Positions 24,473 through 25,205 of a stretch of 25,205 nt of DNA are shown here, piece after piece. Positions within the stretch are counted from its first letter, which is position 1. Every line of letters begins with the position of its first letter. The stretch is from assembly GCA_964623395.1 (NCBI GenBank), contig CAZUSI010000014.1:1-25205 (forward strand). The letters run 5' to 3'. Both the position numbers and the translations under genes were made by a program. The notes beneath the pieces were generated by a model. That model saw only the letters and a program-made list of their open reading frames with translations. It was not told the DNA's origin and searched no databases. The DNA comes from JBDRZD01 sp964623395 (GTDB lineage: Bacteria > Hydrothermota > Hydrothermia > Hydrothermales > Hydrothermaceae).

Positions 24473-25162
24473 ATGAGAAAACCATTAATAGGTATAACTC
24501 CTTCCTTTTCAAGTATTTCTGAAAGATTTTTTTTAAATTTAGAATATGTAAAGGGAATAGAAGAAGCAGGTGGAATTCCAATTATTATTCCCTATTTAAA
24601 AAACGATGTAAAAGAAATAATTTCAAAATTTGACGGAATTTTACTCTCAGGTGGAGGAGATGTATTACCAAAATTTTTTAAAGAAGAACCCTATTCCACA
24701 AAACTTCTTTTCCCTGAAAGGGATTTATTTGAAATAAAAATTGTGAAGGAATGCTACAAAAATAAAATACCAATTTTAGGAATATGTAGGGGATGCCAAG
24801 TTATGAATGTAGCAATGGGAGGAAATTTAATCCAAGAAATAAATACAAATATACAGCATTATCAAAATGCACCTGCAAAAGAAGCAACCCATACAGTAAT
24901 TATAGAAAAAGATAGTATTCTTTATAAAATACTTAAAAAGGAAAAAATTTTTGTTAATAGTTTTCATCATCAAGCAATTAAAAAATTGGGTAAAAACTTA
25001 TATATTTCTGCAAAAGCAAAGGATGGGATAATTGAAGCAATTGAAGCAAAAGAACACCCATTTTTTTTAGGGATCCAATTTCATATTGAATATTTAATAG
25101 AAAAACAAAAAGAATTTTTAAAAATTTTCAAATTTTTTATTTTAAAGGCAAAAATTTCATAA
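24473..25162 (+). CDS. Gamma-glutamyl-gamma-aminobutyrate hydrolase-type class I amidotransferase (peptidase C26)
   Basis: The family cleaves gamma-glutamyl amides, for example in putrescine breakdown (PuuD). The 229 residues read KPLIGITPSF at the N terminus, GILLSGGGDVLP, the nucleophile motif GICRGCQVMNVAMGG (Cys 105), VNSFHHQAIKKLG and the C-terminal GIQFHIEYL with catalytic His and Glu; the usual HPE is HIE. The frame is open upstream to 24335 but that part lies over hslU, and the ATG at 24473 fits the family N terminus and the promoter. No other putrescine gene is visible, so the physiological substrate is open. The gene ends 43 bases before the window edge. Confidence 0.88.
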   Translation: MRKPLIGITPSFSSISERFFLNLEYVKGIEEAGGIPIIIPYLKNDVKEIISKFDGILLSGGGDVLPKFFKEEPYSTKLLFPERDLFEIKIVKECYKNKIPILGICRGCQVMNVAMGGNLIQEINTNIQHYQNAPAKEATHTVIIEKDSILYKILKKEKIFVNSFHHQAIKKLGKNLYISAKAKDGIIEAIEAKEHPFFLGIQFHIEYLIEKQKEFLKIFKFFILKAKIS

Positions 25163-25205
25163 AATAAGCACTTTAAAATTTGTTTGACCTAATTAAATTT
25201 AATTC

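Noticed and set aside
25184..25189. TTGACC near the right edge as a promoter -35 box
   Set aside because: The matching -10 position lies outside the window, so it cannot be judged.
1..25205. AATTC at both window ends as a restriction or circular junction
   Set aside because: Only five shared bases; an EcoRI fragment would not end this way on the right, and chance is likely in AT-rich DNA.

Overview
The window is a gene-dense, AT-rich stretch from an uncultured-type bacterium, probably thermophilic. The proteins are rich in Lys, Glu, Ile and Phe. The two tRNA genes are GC-rich (by hand count about 52 of 75 bases in one) against a low-GC background. Two secreted proteins end in tails resembling type-A sorting domains of the type IX secretion system, one of them after many 'PNGGE...W' Ig-like repeats. 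A third exported protein belongs to a family I know mainly from Bacteroidota. Together these point to the FCB superphylum or a candidate phylum such as WOR-3/Stahlbacteria. That placement is inference; there is no rRNA or ribosomal protein gene here to test it.

Layout: six transcription units separated by only three real intergenic gaps (57, 70 and 75 bp), each a divergent promoter region. Unit A (minus, 6029 to 4): a propeller protein with a sorting-type tail, a GT-C membrane glycosyltransferase, truD, tRNA-Pro(GGG), surE, pcm and tRNA-Pro(CGG). Unit B (plus, 6087 to 11235): cysC, an ABC-2-like permease, ruvX, mutL, miaA. Unit C (minus, 16373 to 11213): a YegS/DgkB-type lipid kinase and a 1419-residue secreted repeat protein. 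Unit D (plus, 16444 to 17685): an exported protein of the family usually labelled 'asparagine synthetase B' in Bacteroidota. Unit E (minus, 24397 to 17674): hslU, a MEMO-family gene, a fusion of chemoreceptor-like coiled coil to a family-5 solute-binding domain, a DUF763 gene and dtd. Unit F (plus, from 24473): a class-I glutamine-amidotransferase-type gamma-glutamyl-GABA hydrolase. No stretch over 300 bases lacks a gene. Convergent units overlap at their 3' ends, and I see no intrinsic terminator hairpins.

Expression signals are unusually legible. Every unit begins with TATAAT placed 6 to 10 bases before the ATG, so the predicted transcription start falls on or within about 4 bases of the start codon: first genes look leaderless. 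Four of the six unit promoters, and a seventh promoter inside unit A, have a TTGNNN box exactly 18 bp upstream. Genes inside units mostly start by 1 to 23 base overlap with the previous stop; one has a strong Shine-Dalgarno (AAGGAGGT before the repeat protein).

Functionally the window mixes RNA modification and translation quality control (truD, miaA, dtd, two tRNA-Pro), repair and proteostasis (mutL, ruvX, hslU, pcm, surE) and cell-surface genes (glycosyltransferase, permease, repeat protein, propeller protein). The orders truD-surE-pcm and mutL-miaA are the same as in E. coli. The most unusual item is the 1033-residue fusion at 19174-22275; next are the leaderless architecture, the miaA homologue with an altered P-loop, and the tRNA genes interleaved with surE-pcm.
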